Of a DNA stretch of 44,026 nt, positions 14,154 to 23,300 are shown piece by piece (position 1 is the stretch's first letter; each line of letters begins with the position of its first letter). The stretch covers positions 1 through 44,026 of IMG/VR virus record IMGVR_UViG_3300032285_001705; one strand, written 5' to 3'. Below the pieces are notes generated by a model. The model saw only the letters and a program-made list of their open reading frames with translations. It was not told the origin of the DNA and searched no databases. Position numbers and translations under genes: made by a program. This stretch comes from a virus.

Positions 14154-16466
14154 TTATTTTAACCAGTTAGGATCACCAAAACTTTGATCTGTATAGTTTC
14201 GACTGCGTAGTTGTGCAGGTGTTAGTGTACTTGCATTAACTGGTGATTGTTGAGCTGAACTTCCCGAAGATCCTTTATATTTTTGTTTAAGGATTTCTAA
14301 TTGTTTTTTAACTTCTGGATTTTGACTCTTTTCCAACTCAGCAATTAAAGCATCAATCTGTTTTTTCAACTCTAACATTTCTGGAGTATCTTGAGATTGT
14401 TGCTGTTGTTGCTGTTGTTGCTGTTGTTGTTGCGGAGTAGGTGTAGGTGTAGGTGTAGGTGTAGGTGTAGGTGTTTCTGTACCACTGCCAAAGATATTAC
14501 CATCTCGATTGAACAAGTAACCAACTGTGCCCAATGCGGCTAACAATGTTAATACTTTAGTGTTGCCTAATAGTTTTCCAAACCTGCTATTCTTTAATGC
14601 GTCCCAAGACTTAGCACCAGGCCCTTGAATTGGCGGTACTGGGCCATTTTTAGGCGATGGTCCTGGAGTATTTGTGTGCGGAGTAGATGATCCTCCACCT
14701 TGTGATGCGTGTGCTTTTTCAATTTGACCTTGTAAAGTTTTATTAACTGGCTTACCGCTCTTGTCAGTCCAATCGCCTTTGCTATTTCTGTAATATACCT
14801 TACCACTCAATGGATCTGAGAAAGTATCACCTGCTCCCTGATGAGGTGCGTTTTTTGCGGCAATGTCAGCATCATATTTTTCTTTATGAGCTTTCATTTC
14901 TTCTGGTGACTTACGCTGTCCGTTAGTACTATGATACTCGCCAGTATTCTTATCGTAGGTCCAAGTTTCTTGAGGTTTCGAACCCTTACTTGGTTTCAAT
15001 TCAACAGTATTACCTAGATCTTTGACATTCTTCATGCCCTTGGTAGTAATACCGAGATTATCTAAACCATGACGACCTTTAGCTCTAAAATTGAAACCTT
15101 TTTCATTTAAAACTTCTTCTTCTAGTTCAGCGATGCGCTGTTTTAGTAAAGACATTCTTTCTGATTCGCTTAGTTTTGATAAGTCTACTGATTCAGTAGT
15201 ACCCATGTTAACTGCGCCAGTGTCTATACCTGCTAGTTTTGCCAACAACTCGATATCCGGAGTTGATTGTAGGTTATTCTTTTCTTTATAGGCTTTATAT
15301 GCACCGAATGTGTTTGGACCCCAGTAGCCGTCTATCTTACCAGGATCTTGCCCAGCACCCTTGAGTGCTGTTTGAATCTTTTCAATGTCCGGAGATTTAC
15401 TGCCGGATGTAAAGTTAAGCCCCTGCGGTGCCTGTGAATTTGGTGTAGATTGTGTCCCGCTACCGCCTGGATTTTCTCCTGCACCTGCTGGATATAAGAA
15501 GTCGACAATCGATTCTACAATCTTATCAGCCGCATCTCCACCGTAATAGATTGCAGCCGCACCACCTGCAAATGCGCCAATGGCGGCTGTAATAACTGCC
15601 CCTGGACCAGATACTAGACCAAAGCCACCGCCAACAAACGCACCAACTAAGGCACCTACATATCCTAGACCGATTTCAGCAATGGCTTTGCCGATGATTT
15701 TAGCTATCTGGCTATGGAATTGTGCTTTTGGTAAATTTTTTTCTTTTGCGGCTTTAATGTCTTTCCAAGTTGTCCAGATTTCATAACAAACAGCAATAGG
15801 CCAACCGATCTTTTTAATATTCTGCAACACACCCATGCCTAGACTGCTTGCCCAAGACATAAGGTCATCCCATCCTTCTGACATCGGAGTTAGTCCTTCT
15901 GCCAGCAACATAGATGTTACAACTTTTTGTTCTTCAGTTAAGTAACCAAAACTTTCAACAAGTTGTGCAGACAATGCTGTTAGTTCTATACTTTCGCTTC
16001 TTGATGTTTGTTTGGCTTTTAGTTCTAGATACTTGTCAATTAGTTCGCCAAGTTTCTTTAACTTTTCCATTTCTGCTGGATCAGGCTGTCCTGAACTACC
16101 GCTTTGTTGTGTTTGCTGTTGTTGTGTTGTGCCCGGTTTGTATGTTTTCCAAGTTACCCCTTCTGGAAACTCAACAGGCTTACCGTTTACATATATGCCG
16201 TCTACGCTAGCTGGATTGTAACCAGCACGATTTTCTGTGTTACCATTCCAACGTTGTATGGTACGACCAAACCCATTTGATCCAAAACCACCTTCGCCCG
16301 AATTACCTTGACCTTCCCACCAAAATACTCCTGGCTCAGTCATCATTAAAGGCATAATGTTACCTAAGTTACCTTTGTGGAAGTGTGTTGGAGTAATAGC
16401 AGTAGGCGGAGTTTCTCCAGCTTCAGCTAGGGTGTCAATTCGATCTAATAGTTCTCTGATATTCAT
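14154..16466 (-). CDS. large virion-block protein with peptidoglycan-binding domain and glycine-zipper segments
   Basis: 770 residues. The N-terminus MNIRELLDRIDTLAEAGE carries the tag shared with other genes of this block. Residues about 200-315 hold a hydrophobic glycine-zipper region (LGYVGALVGAFVGGGFGLVS, AIGAFAGGAAAIYY), likely membrane-active. Near 350-400 there is a peptidoglycan-binding-type repeat (KIQTALKGAGQDPGKIDGYW). A later hydrophobic segment (VLTLLAALGTVGYLF) is followed by a Thr-Pro repeat, 12 Gln and a helical tail. No enzyme domain is recognised. It may be an ejected protein that binds the wall and crosses the inner membrane, but this is inference. Ends at a strong terminator. 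Confidence 0.65.
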   Translation of the reverse strand: MNIRELLDRIDTLAEAGETPPTAITPTHFHKGNLGNIMPLMMTEPGVFWWEGQGNSGEGGFGSNGFGRTIQRWNGNTENRAGYNPASVDGIYVNGKPVEFPEGVTWKTYKPGTTQQQQTQQSGSSGQPDPAEMEKLKKLGELIDKYLELKAKQTSRSESIELTALSAQLVESFGYLTEEQKVVTSMLLAEGLTPMSEGWDDLMSWASSLGMGVLQNIKKIGWPIAVCYEIWTTWKDIKAAKEKNLPKAQFHSQIAKIIGKAIAEIGLGYVGALVGAFVGGGFGLVSGPGAVITAAIGAFAGGAAAIYYGGDAADKIVESIVDFLYPAGAGENPGGSGTQSTPNSQAPQGLNFTSGSKSPDIEKIQTALKGAGQDPGKIDGYWGPNTFGAYKAYKEKNNLQSTPDIELLAKLAGIDTGAVNMGTTESVDLSKLSESERMSLLKQRIAELEEEVLNEKGFNFRAKGRHGLDNLGITTKGMKNVKDLGNTVELKPSKGSKPQETWTYDKNTGEYHSTNGQRKSPEEMKAHKEKYDADIAAKNAPHQGAGDTFSDPLSGKVYYRNSKGDWTDKSGKPVNKTLQGQIEKAHASQGGGSSTPHTNTPGPSPKNGPVPPIQGPGAKSWDALKNSRFGKLLGNTKVLTLLAALGTVGYLFNRDGNIFGSGTETPTPTPTPTPTPTPQQQQQQQQQQQQSQDTPEMLELKKQIDALIAELEKSQNPEVKKQLEILKQKYKGSSGSSAQQSPVNASTLTPAQLRSRNYTDQSFGDPNWLK
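14397..14475 (-). repeat. coding microsatellites: polyglutamine and Thr-Pro repeats
   Basis: On the plus strand the GGTGTA hexamer occurs five times in a row (14440-14469) with degenerate copies at each side, coding for Thr-Pro pairs. Next to it, 14398-14433 is a CAA/CAG tract coding for exactly 12 Gln. Both are in frame inside the 770-residue protein and form a linker between the hydrophobic segment and the C-terminal helix. Confidence 0.9.
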
Positions 16467-16476
16467 CTCAAATCTC

Positions 16477-17637
16477 TTACTTTACAGAACACTTTGGAAC
16501 TAGCTTTCCGTCCTTAGTCTGCATGCCAGTTTGTACTTGTCCTGTTTTACATGTACTAGTTTTTTTCTTAGCCTTGATTGCTTTAGGTGTTGCGGCTTTA
16601 ATTGGAGCTAATACTGCTTCATTCATGTGCGGTTGTATACCCATCTCATGTTGACTGTACATATAATCTAATACAGCAACCATCATGCCTTTTGAAACAG
16701 CAATTTTTTCTTGTACCCACTCAGGCAAGTTTTCATCGCTATCTAAAATCTTTGCTAGTCCAGTACTTACACGAGCAACTGTGTGTAAATTATTTAATGC
16801 CATGCCTGCTTCGTCATTGTATTCTTGACTGTCAAATTCTTCACCAATATGCTTGTCAATACCACGACTAGCTACACCACCTTGCTTGCGCTTTCTAGCA
16901 AGCTCGCTAATACCGTGACGAATTTGTTCTAGGTTCTGTTCTAGACCCATGAACATGCCGCCTTTGGCCTTGGTACAAATTTCTTCCCATGCTAGCAAAT
17001 CGTCACGTTCTGCTAGTTGTGCTAGTTCTTTTAACTGAGCACGGGCTGACATGATACGACCGTTCAAGGTCATTGGGTTAGCCTTTTCATGACCGTGTAT
17101 CATTGGATTGTTTGGTTCATCTGGATCCATGGCAATCGGAGTTTCTGCAACTGATGATTGCATGCCTGGACCTTGTGGCTTAAAACCAGGATTTGGACTT
17201 AGATTAGGATTAAAACTTTCGTTAGGCACACAGTTGTTAACACGAACGCCACCTTTGATCTTAGTGCCTTCTTTGTGCTTGCCCGTCCAGCACTTAGCGT
17301 CTAAACGTTGTTTAACAGCTTTACCTTCTTTCATTAACACACGTTCAGCAATAGTTTGTGCGTATTGTTTAATGAGTTGATCTTTTTCTGTTTGCTGTTC
17401 AAAAACTTCTTCTTGAACTTCTTGAAAGTATTTTTTCAATACAGAAGGTTTTTGTTCTTTGATTTCAGTCTTAACAGGCTTGGTATAGTGTTGCATTGCC
17501 ATTTGCACTGGCAATGCAACCTTATGAGGATTTGCGCCTTCGTTGATAATCGACACGAATTTCTTCATGTCGTCAGCGCCTTCTACAGGTTTTGTAGAAA
17601 CGCTATCCATTGCCTGGAGAATGCGCTTCATGTCCAT
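16477..17637 (-). CDS. virion-block protein with paired Cys-Gly modules and W-V-Q-x-K-I helix
   Basis: 386 residues; ATG at 17637 (GGATAA upstream), with Met3 as alternative (MKRILQAMDS). The N-terminus continues SVSTKPVEG, a possible prohead-protease site. A cysteine module AKCWTGKHKEGTKIKGG, then VNNCVP (about 132-157) is typical of T4-like aquatic phage virion proteins, and the C-terminus has a related pattern (TCKTGQVQTGMQTKDGKLVP, then KC). Near residue 300, EWVQEKIAVSKGMMVAVLDY matches a helix in the next gene. It looks structural or packaged; no enzymatic motif was seen. Confidence 0.65.
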   Translation of the reverse strand: MDMKRILQAMDSVSTKPVEGADDMKKFVSIINEGANPHKVALPVQMAMQHYTKPVKTEIKEQKPSVLKKYFQEVQEEVFEQQTEKDQLIKQYAQTIAERVLMKEGKAVKQRLDAKCWTGKHKEGTKIKGGVRVNNCVPNESFNPNLSPNPGFKPQGPGMQSSVAETPIAMDPDEPNNPMIHGHEKANPMTLNGRIMSARAQLKELAQLAERDDLLAWEEICTKAKGGMFMGLEQNLEQIRHGISELARKRKQGGVASRGIDKHIGEEFDSQEYNDEAGMALNNLHTVARVSTGLAKILDSDENLPEWVQEKIAVSKGMMVAVLDYMYSQHEMGIQPHMNEAVLAPIKAATPKAIKAKKKTSTCKTGQVQTGMQTKDGKLVPKCSVK

Positions 17638-17642
17638 CGGTA

Positions 17643-18881
17643 TTATCCGTTTAGACGTGTTAAGAATTGTTTCATACGAGCCAAGTCAGCTGACTCTTTA
17701 ACAGTTTCTTTTTCTTTCTTACCGGCACGTAATGCGGCCAAGTCTGATTTCTCAATCTTGCCATCGTGATCTGCATCAATCTTTTCTTGATTGCCTGGCA
17801 AGTCTTTAGTTGCGGCTTTCTTTTCTTCGATATAAGCAGTAGTTTCTTTGATGTTCTTCCACATAGCGGCAGCGGCGATCTTCTCACCTTTCTTACCACC
17901 ACCAGCAGCCTTAGCTACCTTGTCAAAGCTCTTACCTGGCTTACCAATGTCGCCACCTGCCTTAGCTTTTTTAACTACAGCAGACTTTTTCTCTTTGCTT
18001 AGACCAGCTGATGGTTTGCTTTCCTCAACCTTGCCGTGTACTGGGCATTTAGTTTTGCCTTTTTCTTCACAGCAACATTTAGCTTTAGCTTCATCCATTT
18101 TATCACGGTTGTCGAATTTCTCATTGTCTTTCATTCCCCAAGTCTTAGCACTCTTAGGAGACATCTTTTGTGCTGGAGCACGTTCTTTCTTTTCTGCGGC
18201 ACTTTGTGACTTAGCATGGCTCTTTGTACCCTTACCAGATTTTTCGTCACCATCTTCATCGCTATAACTTGATGCAGGACGCTCATGTGTTAAACCTGTG
18301 TCAGTTTTAGTTACTCTATTGCCTTTAGAAGTAGTATAGCTATCACCAGTTTTCTTTAATGACTCTTGATCTTCTTCTAATTCATCTTCGTCCGGAATAC
18401 CATTGTGATTTTTGTCTAAACGCTTGCTAGCCGCATGCATGGCTTTTGATTTGCGATTATAAGCTGCCACTTTGCCTTTAACATGATGTGGAATTGTTGC
18501 AGGTTCTTTGTGAATCATACCTGTTCCGCCACAATGATCGCATGGAGCTTCGCCACCACTTAGAATGCCTTCTTCAACTTTCTTAGATTCAATCTTTTCA
18601 GCTTGTGCTTTTTTAAGTTCTTTAACTTTGGCCTTAGCCTCTGATAAACGAGCTTTTAGTACAGACTTTTGACCTTCGGAAAGATTTCCTGAAGATTCTA
18701 AAATTTTACTGTATTTCTGGAAATTGTTTTCATACTCTAAGTAATGATAAACGCTAGCAATAGCATCAGTTGCGTTGTCGATCTTAGCTTGAACCCAAGA
18801 TTCTAATTGAATGTTTTTATTTGCTTGCTCTTGTAGCTTTGCTGAGTAAGCGGCTAATTTTTTTAAATTTTCTAGTGGCAT
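17643..18881 (-). CDS. virion-block protein with EF-hand-like loops and cysteine clusters
   Basis: 412 residues, very lysine-rich in the second half. Residues near 26-45 contain SWVQAKIDNATDAIASVYHY, the helix shared with 16477-17637. Two calcium-binding-like loops are visible, DKNHNGIPDEDE and DADHDGKIEKSD, of EF-hand/dockerin type. Cysteine groups occur as CDHCGGTG and as KCCCEEKGKTKCPVHG, which could bind zinc. KKGEKIAAAAMWKNI is another segment I associate with phage virion proteins. An octamer like a late promoter lies 25 bases upstream of the start. Function unknown; likely a particle component. Confidence 0.65.
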   Translation of the reverse strand: MPLENLKKLAAYSAKLQEQANKNIQLESWVQAKIDNATDAIASVYHYLEYENNFQKYSKILESSGNLSEGQKSVLKARLSEAKAKVKELKKAQAEKIESKKVEEGILSGGEAPCDHCGGTGMIHKEPATIPHHVKGKVAAYNRKSKAMHAASKRLDKNHNGIPDEDELEEDQESLKKTGDSYTTSKGNRVTKTDTGLTHERPASSYSDEDGDEKSGKGTKSHAKSQSAAEKKERAPAQKMSPKSAKTWGMKDNEKFDNRDKMDEAKAKCCCEEKGKTKCPVHGKVEESKPSAGLSKEKKSAVVKKAKAGGDIGKPGKSFDKVAKAAGGGKKGEKIAAAAMWKNIKETTAYIEEKKAATKDLPGNQEKIDADHDGKIEKSDLAALRAGKKEKETVKESADLARMKQFLTRLNG

Positions 18882-18905
18882 GAGGTATACTCCGTTGTCT
18901 TTATA

Positions 18906-18913
18906 TATTTAGC
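18906..18913 (-). promoter_or_regulatory. possible T4-late-type promoter octamer (GCTAAATA)
   Basis: GCTAAATA on the minus strand, 25 bases before the start of 17643-18881, overlapping the stop of 18909-19193. The spacing equals that at 31910-31917. It would give an internal start within the virion unit. Confidence 0.4.
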
Positions 18914-19193
18914 GTCTTTTAAGAACTCCGCTACCAAAAACATTCTGATTCATATCTAGAGCGTTCTTAGCAGTACCGTCCTTGTTCTTTTTTTGTACTA
19001 TTTTAGGTAATTTAGGTGCCTTTGTACCCGATTTACCTGGTGATCCTGTGTAACTTTTATTACCGATATTCTTTTTGCCCAACGCTACGCCTGGATTAGG
19101 TAAACTAGGGATAGCGGCAGATGTAGTTGTAGTTCCAGCATCGCTTTCTAACATCTGTGTTTTAGTTAATCCTGTTAAGTCCTTAATTTTCAT
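18909..19193 (-). CDS. small basic virion-block protein
   Basis: 94 residues. It starts MKIKDLTGLTKTQMLESDAG, a variant of the shared N-terminal tag with a possible cleavage site after MLE. The rest is disordered and basic (LPNPGVALGKKNIGNKSY, KAPKLPKIVQKKNKDGTA) and ends GSGVLKRR. This resembles small conserved proteins of T4-like aquatic phages. It begins two bases after the stop of 19195-19611. The high charge would suit DNA binding in the head, which is inference. Confidence 0.6.
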   Translation of the reverse strand: MKIKDLTGLTKTQMLESDAGTTTTSAAIPSLPNPGVALGKKNIGNKSYTGSPGKSGTKAPKLPKIVQKKNKDGTAKNALDMNQNVFGSGVLKRR

Positions 19194-19194
19194 A

Positions 19195-19611
19195 TTAAAT
19201 TCCGTACTTGTTTCGCTTAGGTTTAGCTACAGGGCTAGCAACATTTATGCCCTTAGGCTCTACGCTACCTTTTTTAGTTAGAGCTTTTACCTTAACTCCT
19301 AACGCTTTAGCACTATGATTGATTATTTCAGTATCTACATCAGTATACTGTGTAATAACCATTTCATTATTAGCAACTCCTTCGTGTTCCGAAGGGTTGT
19401 GCGGGCTCCCCGCCATATGGACACCTAAGCGATACATGTTATAATATTGACCTGGCCAATCTGGGATAGTAACTAATCCAGGAATAGCTGCCTCATGGTC
19501 CGGGTTGATAGCATCTCTCTTACCGTTATGTTTATGGCCAGGGTGCGTACCGGAATCAAACCCAGTATCGTCGCCAGTGTCTTCTTTTAAAAATAGTTCT
19601 CTAAGTTTCAT
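19195..19611 (-). CDS. virion-block protein with tag at N-terminus and SPVAKPK-NKYGI at C-terminus
   Basis: 138 residues. The N-terminus MKLRELFLKED is the shared tag. The middle, IPDWPGQYYNMYRLGVHMAG, followed by a YTDVDTEIINHSAKAL segment, and the end ASPVAKPKRNKYGI repeat in diverged form the last part of the 1110-residue protein at 20304-23636 (YDRVYHMNRLMMAMG, YTKEEDNKIKAAMK, TSPVAKPKKNKYGI). So the two genes share a module. Function unknown; probably a particle component. Confidence 0.65.
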   Translation of the reverse strand: MKLRELFLKEDTGDDTGFDSGTHPGHKHNGKRDAINPDHEAAIPGLVTIPDWPGQYYNMYRLGVHMAGSPHNPSEHEGVANNEMVITQYTDVDTEIINHSAKALGVKVKALTKKGSVEPKGINVASPVAKPKRNKYGI

Positions 19612-19868
19612 TATGCCCTACCAAACCAGTGCTTAAACCATAAATCAGTGCCTGGTTGAATGTTTTTTTCTCTAGCAATGCGCCCTTTATCACTGCCTTG
19701 TATCTGCGGCAACTGTAAATTATTATAAACAGACATAGCTTCACTCGCACCTAAGCCGCCCATCATAGCTGATGGCATTAGCGCATGTATAGGATCATCC
19801 GGACTTAAATAACAATCGTTATCTTCTACTGGATTAATATCTTTGCTAGTGATTCTGTACTGTTTCAT
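19611..19868 (-). CDS. small conserved phage protein, unknown function
   Basis: 85 residues. Features are YLSPDDPIHALMPSAMMGGL near residue 20 and the strongly patterned end QGSDKGRIAREKNIQPGTDL, then WFKHWF. I recognise the pattern as one conserved next to virion genes in T4-like aquatic phages, without a known role. Its start overlaps the dps-like stop by four bases. Confidence 0.6.
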   Translation of the reverse strand: MKQYRITSKDINPVEDNDCYLSPDDPIHALMPSAMMGGLGASEAMSVYNNLQLPQIQGSDKGRIAREKNIQPGTDLWFKHWFGRA

Positions 19869-20302
19869 TTTAAACTTGATCTTAAGAACCAGCTGTGTTT
19901 TTTATGTGCATCTTGACGATCTGCTAGGAAATTGCTTAGTCCGTGATCTCCGTGTTCTTCTGCCATAGTAAATGTGATGCGGAATATATTAGCCATACGC
20001 TCGCTGTCTTCTAATAACTCACTCAACATGCCATGGAAATCTGGTACTGCATTTTCGTCTTCTACTTTTGTAAGCATACTAAACTTAGCTAAACTTGCAG
20101 GAGTATAGATTTGTAGTGCGCGAAGTTGTTCAGCAAAGGTATCAATGCTTCCGTAAACTTCGTCATAAATTCTTTCGTATAATAAATGCTGTTGATAAAA
20201 TAGTGGACCTTCAGTATTCCAGTGAAAGTTTTGAGCCTTTAATGCAAAAGCGTATTCACTGGCAAATGCTGTTTTGAGTGCTAAATGATATTTCTCGTCC
20301 AT
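19865..20302 (-). CDS. dps: Dps/ferritin-like protein with ferroxidase residues
   Basis: 145 residues, the size of a compact Dps. His27 (NFHWN), His39, Glu43, Asp54 and Glu58 (SIDTFAEQLRAL) reproduce the spacing of the Dps intersubunit ferroxidase site (His31, His43, Asp47, Asp58, Glu62 in Listeria Dps), with Glu for the middle Asp. Dps cages take up Fe(II) with hydrogen peroxide and protect or bind DNA. The extended lysine-rich N-tail for DNA binding is absent. It lies inside the virion block between tagged proteins, so it may be packaged or may protect phage DNA during infection. Iron-site use is strongly implied, the place of action is not known. Confidence 0.85.
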   Translation of the reverse strand: MDEKYHLALKTAFASEYAFALKAQNFHWNTEGPLFYQQHLLYERIYDEVYGSIDTFAEQLRALQIYTPASLAKFSMLTKVEDENAVPDFHGMLSELLEDSERMANIFRITFTMAEEHGDHGLSNFLADRQDAHKKHSWFLRSSLK

Positions 20303-20303
20303 G

Positions 20304-23300
20304 TTAAATTCCGTACTTGTTCTTCTTAGGCTTTGCTACTGGGCTGGTTGTATTTGTATCTTTAGGTTCAACACTCTTTGAAAATTTACTAATTTCTGCG
20401 CCATCAGTTGGCACGGTTTTCATAGCGGCCTTGATCTTATTATCTTCTTCTTTAGTGTATGGATGATGCGTATTAAATTTTTGAGCCCATGTTTCAGCAG
20501 GACTATCAACAGCATTGGTGCTTCTTCCGTCGGCTACACCCATGGCCATCATTAGACGATTCATGTGATATACGCGATCGTATCCACCTACGTCACGAGT
20601 GCGCGATACACCTTGGCCTACTGAATCTTCTTCGTGGCTTCTATGTGTAACTTTACCTTCTTTAACAAATTCTCGTGCTCTCATTTCTCGTATAACCTTA
20701 TTGGCTTCTTTGACCAAGCTGTATGCTTTTAAATTCTTGTTTGGCGTACTCTTATTTACGTCTACTGTGCTATTCTGTTTTGTAATAATTCCAACACCAG
20801 CCGCATCTTCTTGCGTAGTTGGATTGTCCGCTATGCCCATATTTTTCCTGGCAACATTCATCAAATGATGTATCCAGTCACGGCCTAATTTTTTCTCATC
20901 AAATGCTTGTAACCATACATGTAACTGTTGTTCTGGAGTTTTATTAGGATCCTGTAGTGCTTGACGACATTGTGTAAAACTAATACCAGTTCCGCCGTGC
21001 TCAGCTTCTCGTTTTGTTTCAATAGTATCAAATGTAACTTCGTTGTGACTGCCTGGATAGCGTGGATCTTTCATACGCTTGCTCAGTGTATCCATCCATT
21101 TTTTCATGCCAGCATAACGATCTGTGCCAACCATTAGTATGACATGCTTGTAAGGACTGTTGGCAGGTAATACTAATTCTTTTTCGATTTTCTTAACCGG
21201 AGTACCACCTTCTTGCCACACGTGAAATATACCAGCGTGTTGTGGATAAAGTTTTTTCCAAGTAGCTAATTTTAACTCCGGCGGGATAGGATCATCTGGA
21301 CCCATTGTTGGGCTAATATATACATACGGATCGCCACCGACTTTTCCAGCTTCCTGCAACACTAGATTTACCAACTGCTCATGACCTTTGTGTCCGACAA
21401 AACTTCCAGCTGTAACTACTGCGGTCTTAGTTCGTGTCGCTTGTCCAGCGGCTTTTCTAGCATTGCCAGCGGCAGCGATTGCGGCATTTTTATCTGCAAT
21501 AACTTGTTTCTGCTCAGGACTTGTAATTTTAACAGGACCATTACGAGTATTAAGAATAATACCTTCGTAGTCTTTGCCCAGTACGTCTTTGCCAACGATA
21601 CCTGGATGTTTAATAATAAATTGTCCAAGTTCATCTTTGACTTTTTGTAGTGCTTCTTTGGCTTCTGCTTTTTGATCACGCTTGCCACTTAAGACCATAC
21701 TACGTAATGCTTCGATATTTTCTACAGGAGGAATAATTGCAGTAGCGTCAATAGTACCGTTGGTGGTAAGACTATTGTCAATGATCATAGTTGATCCAAC
21801 TTTCTTAATAGCCTTTATTTGACTTATAATTTGATCACTGTTCGGATGAGCTTGTCCAGTTGAACTGACTTCGGCAAACAATGGAACTAGAGCCATTGTA
21901 ATACCTTTAGGTAATTCGTCGTAGTGTATGCCAACAAACTTCAAACGACCATCTGCTTGCTTTTCTGCAAATGGTAGATATAATACTTCTACATGAATCT
22001 TAGTATCTTTAAGATGTAGCTTGCTACCAACTGCATTTGCTACTTCTAGCATTTGATCGAACCAATCGTCAAATTGTTGTGTCTTCTTTAATTGTTCCGG
22101 ATCTGTCACACCTTTAGATTTAGCATAGGCCATAAACTGACCCGATTGGAACTTAGGGCCACTGCGACTTGTTTCAGCATAAGGCTTGCCGTTTTCGTCC
22201 ATACCAAATCGTCCACCAAAGCCGTCCACCTTGACGTTCATTGGAATATTGTTTAGATGGAACTTGTCTGATTTAGTTTTTAACTCGTCTAGCAAGTCTA
22301 AAAAATCTGAATCTTTCATTTTCTCCAAATGAACAATCCCTTTACGTTTGCTTTGCACTACGTTTGGATTTTCAGATTCAGCAAGTGGCTTCCATGTGCC
22401 TGCTTTAACGGCCGCAGATCTCATTGGATTATATTGAAGTTTCTTACCATCCGGTGATGGATTAGCTTTCTTAAATGCTTCTAAGTCTTGATAATCTTTT
22501 ACATACGTGTCAGCTTTGGTATCAGCTAACTTTCTTATCTGTTGTGGATTAGGCAGTTGTAAGTGTTCTATCATCCACTTGATTGCGGCTTCTTTAATTT
22601 GACCGTCGCCTACAGGATCATCTCTGTTGATCATTTGACTGCCTGGTTCAAAACATAGATCAATAAATGCTTCTGCAACTGTTTGATTTTGCTTTTGATC
22701 AAAGTTGGCATTCATCAGTTGAATAGTGCCTGTGAAACTTTTTTGTAACTCTGTTTCTTCTTTGCTCGGAGCATGACCGAAAAATCTTTCAAATTGCTGT
22801 GCTAGGTCAGTAATGTAAGGTCTTTCTGAAGTAGGAATCTCTTTCATCAAGGGCAAACCGTTATGAGTTTTACCAGTATCTTGATACTTGTCAGTTAAGC
22901 CACCGCCAGTTGCTGTACCATGTACGGCGAAAGATATATTATTATCATACACTGGACCTTTTATCTTAGTCTTCATCTGCACGTACTTCTCTGTAGCAGT
23001 AGTACGAGTCATAGCACGATATAGGTATTTGTGGAATACACCTTTAATTTGTTCGCTAAGATCTGCCCACTCAGAACTGTGACTAAACTTATACCAGTCA
23101 GTTGGTGCCTGAGTTTGTTGATCGTATTCACCAAATTCAAAATCAATTTGTACTTTGATAGGAGGATTGGCTAGTTGGAACAGAGCATTATATTGTCCGC
23201 CATTGTTACTAAATCCTAACAGTTTTGAATTTCCGATCTGTCTTCCGGTATGCGCAGTTAAAAATTGTCCAACCTGCGCTTCTAAATTCTTATCGCATTG

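Noticed and set aside
14398-14475. CRISPR array or attachment site in the repeat tract
   Set aside because: The repeats are 3- and 6-base units in frame in a gene, with no spacers.
14154-16466. colicin- or toxin-type pore-former
   Set aside because: Glycine-zipper segments are present but no toxin domain, immunity gene or receptor domain is recognisable; kept as a virion-block protein.
17848-18267. 139-codon plus-strand open frame opposite the lysine-rich virion gene
   Set aside because: It is the mirror of a compositionally biased minus-strand gene (Lys/Ala-rich gives Phe/Leu/Ala-rich), has no ribosome site in a gap and no plausible domain.
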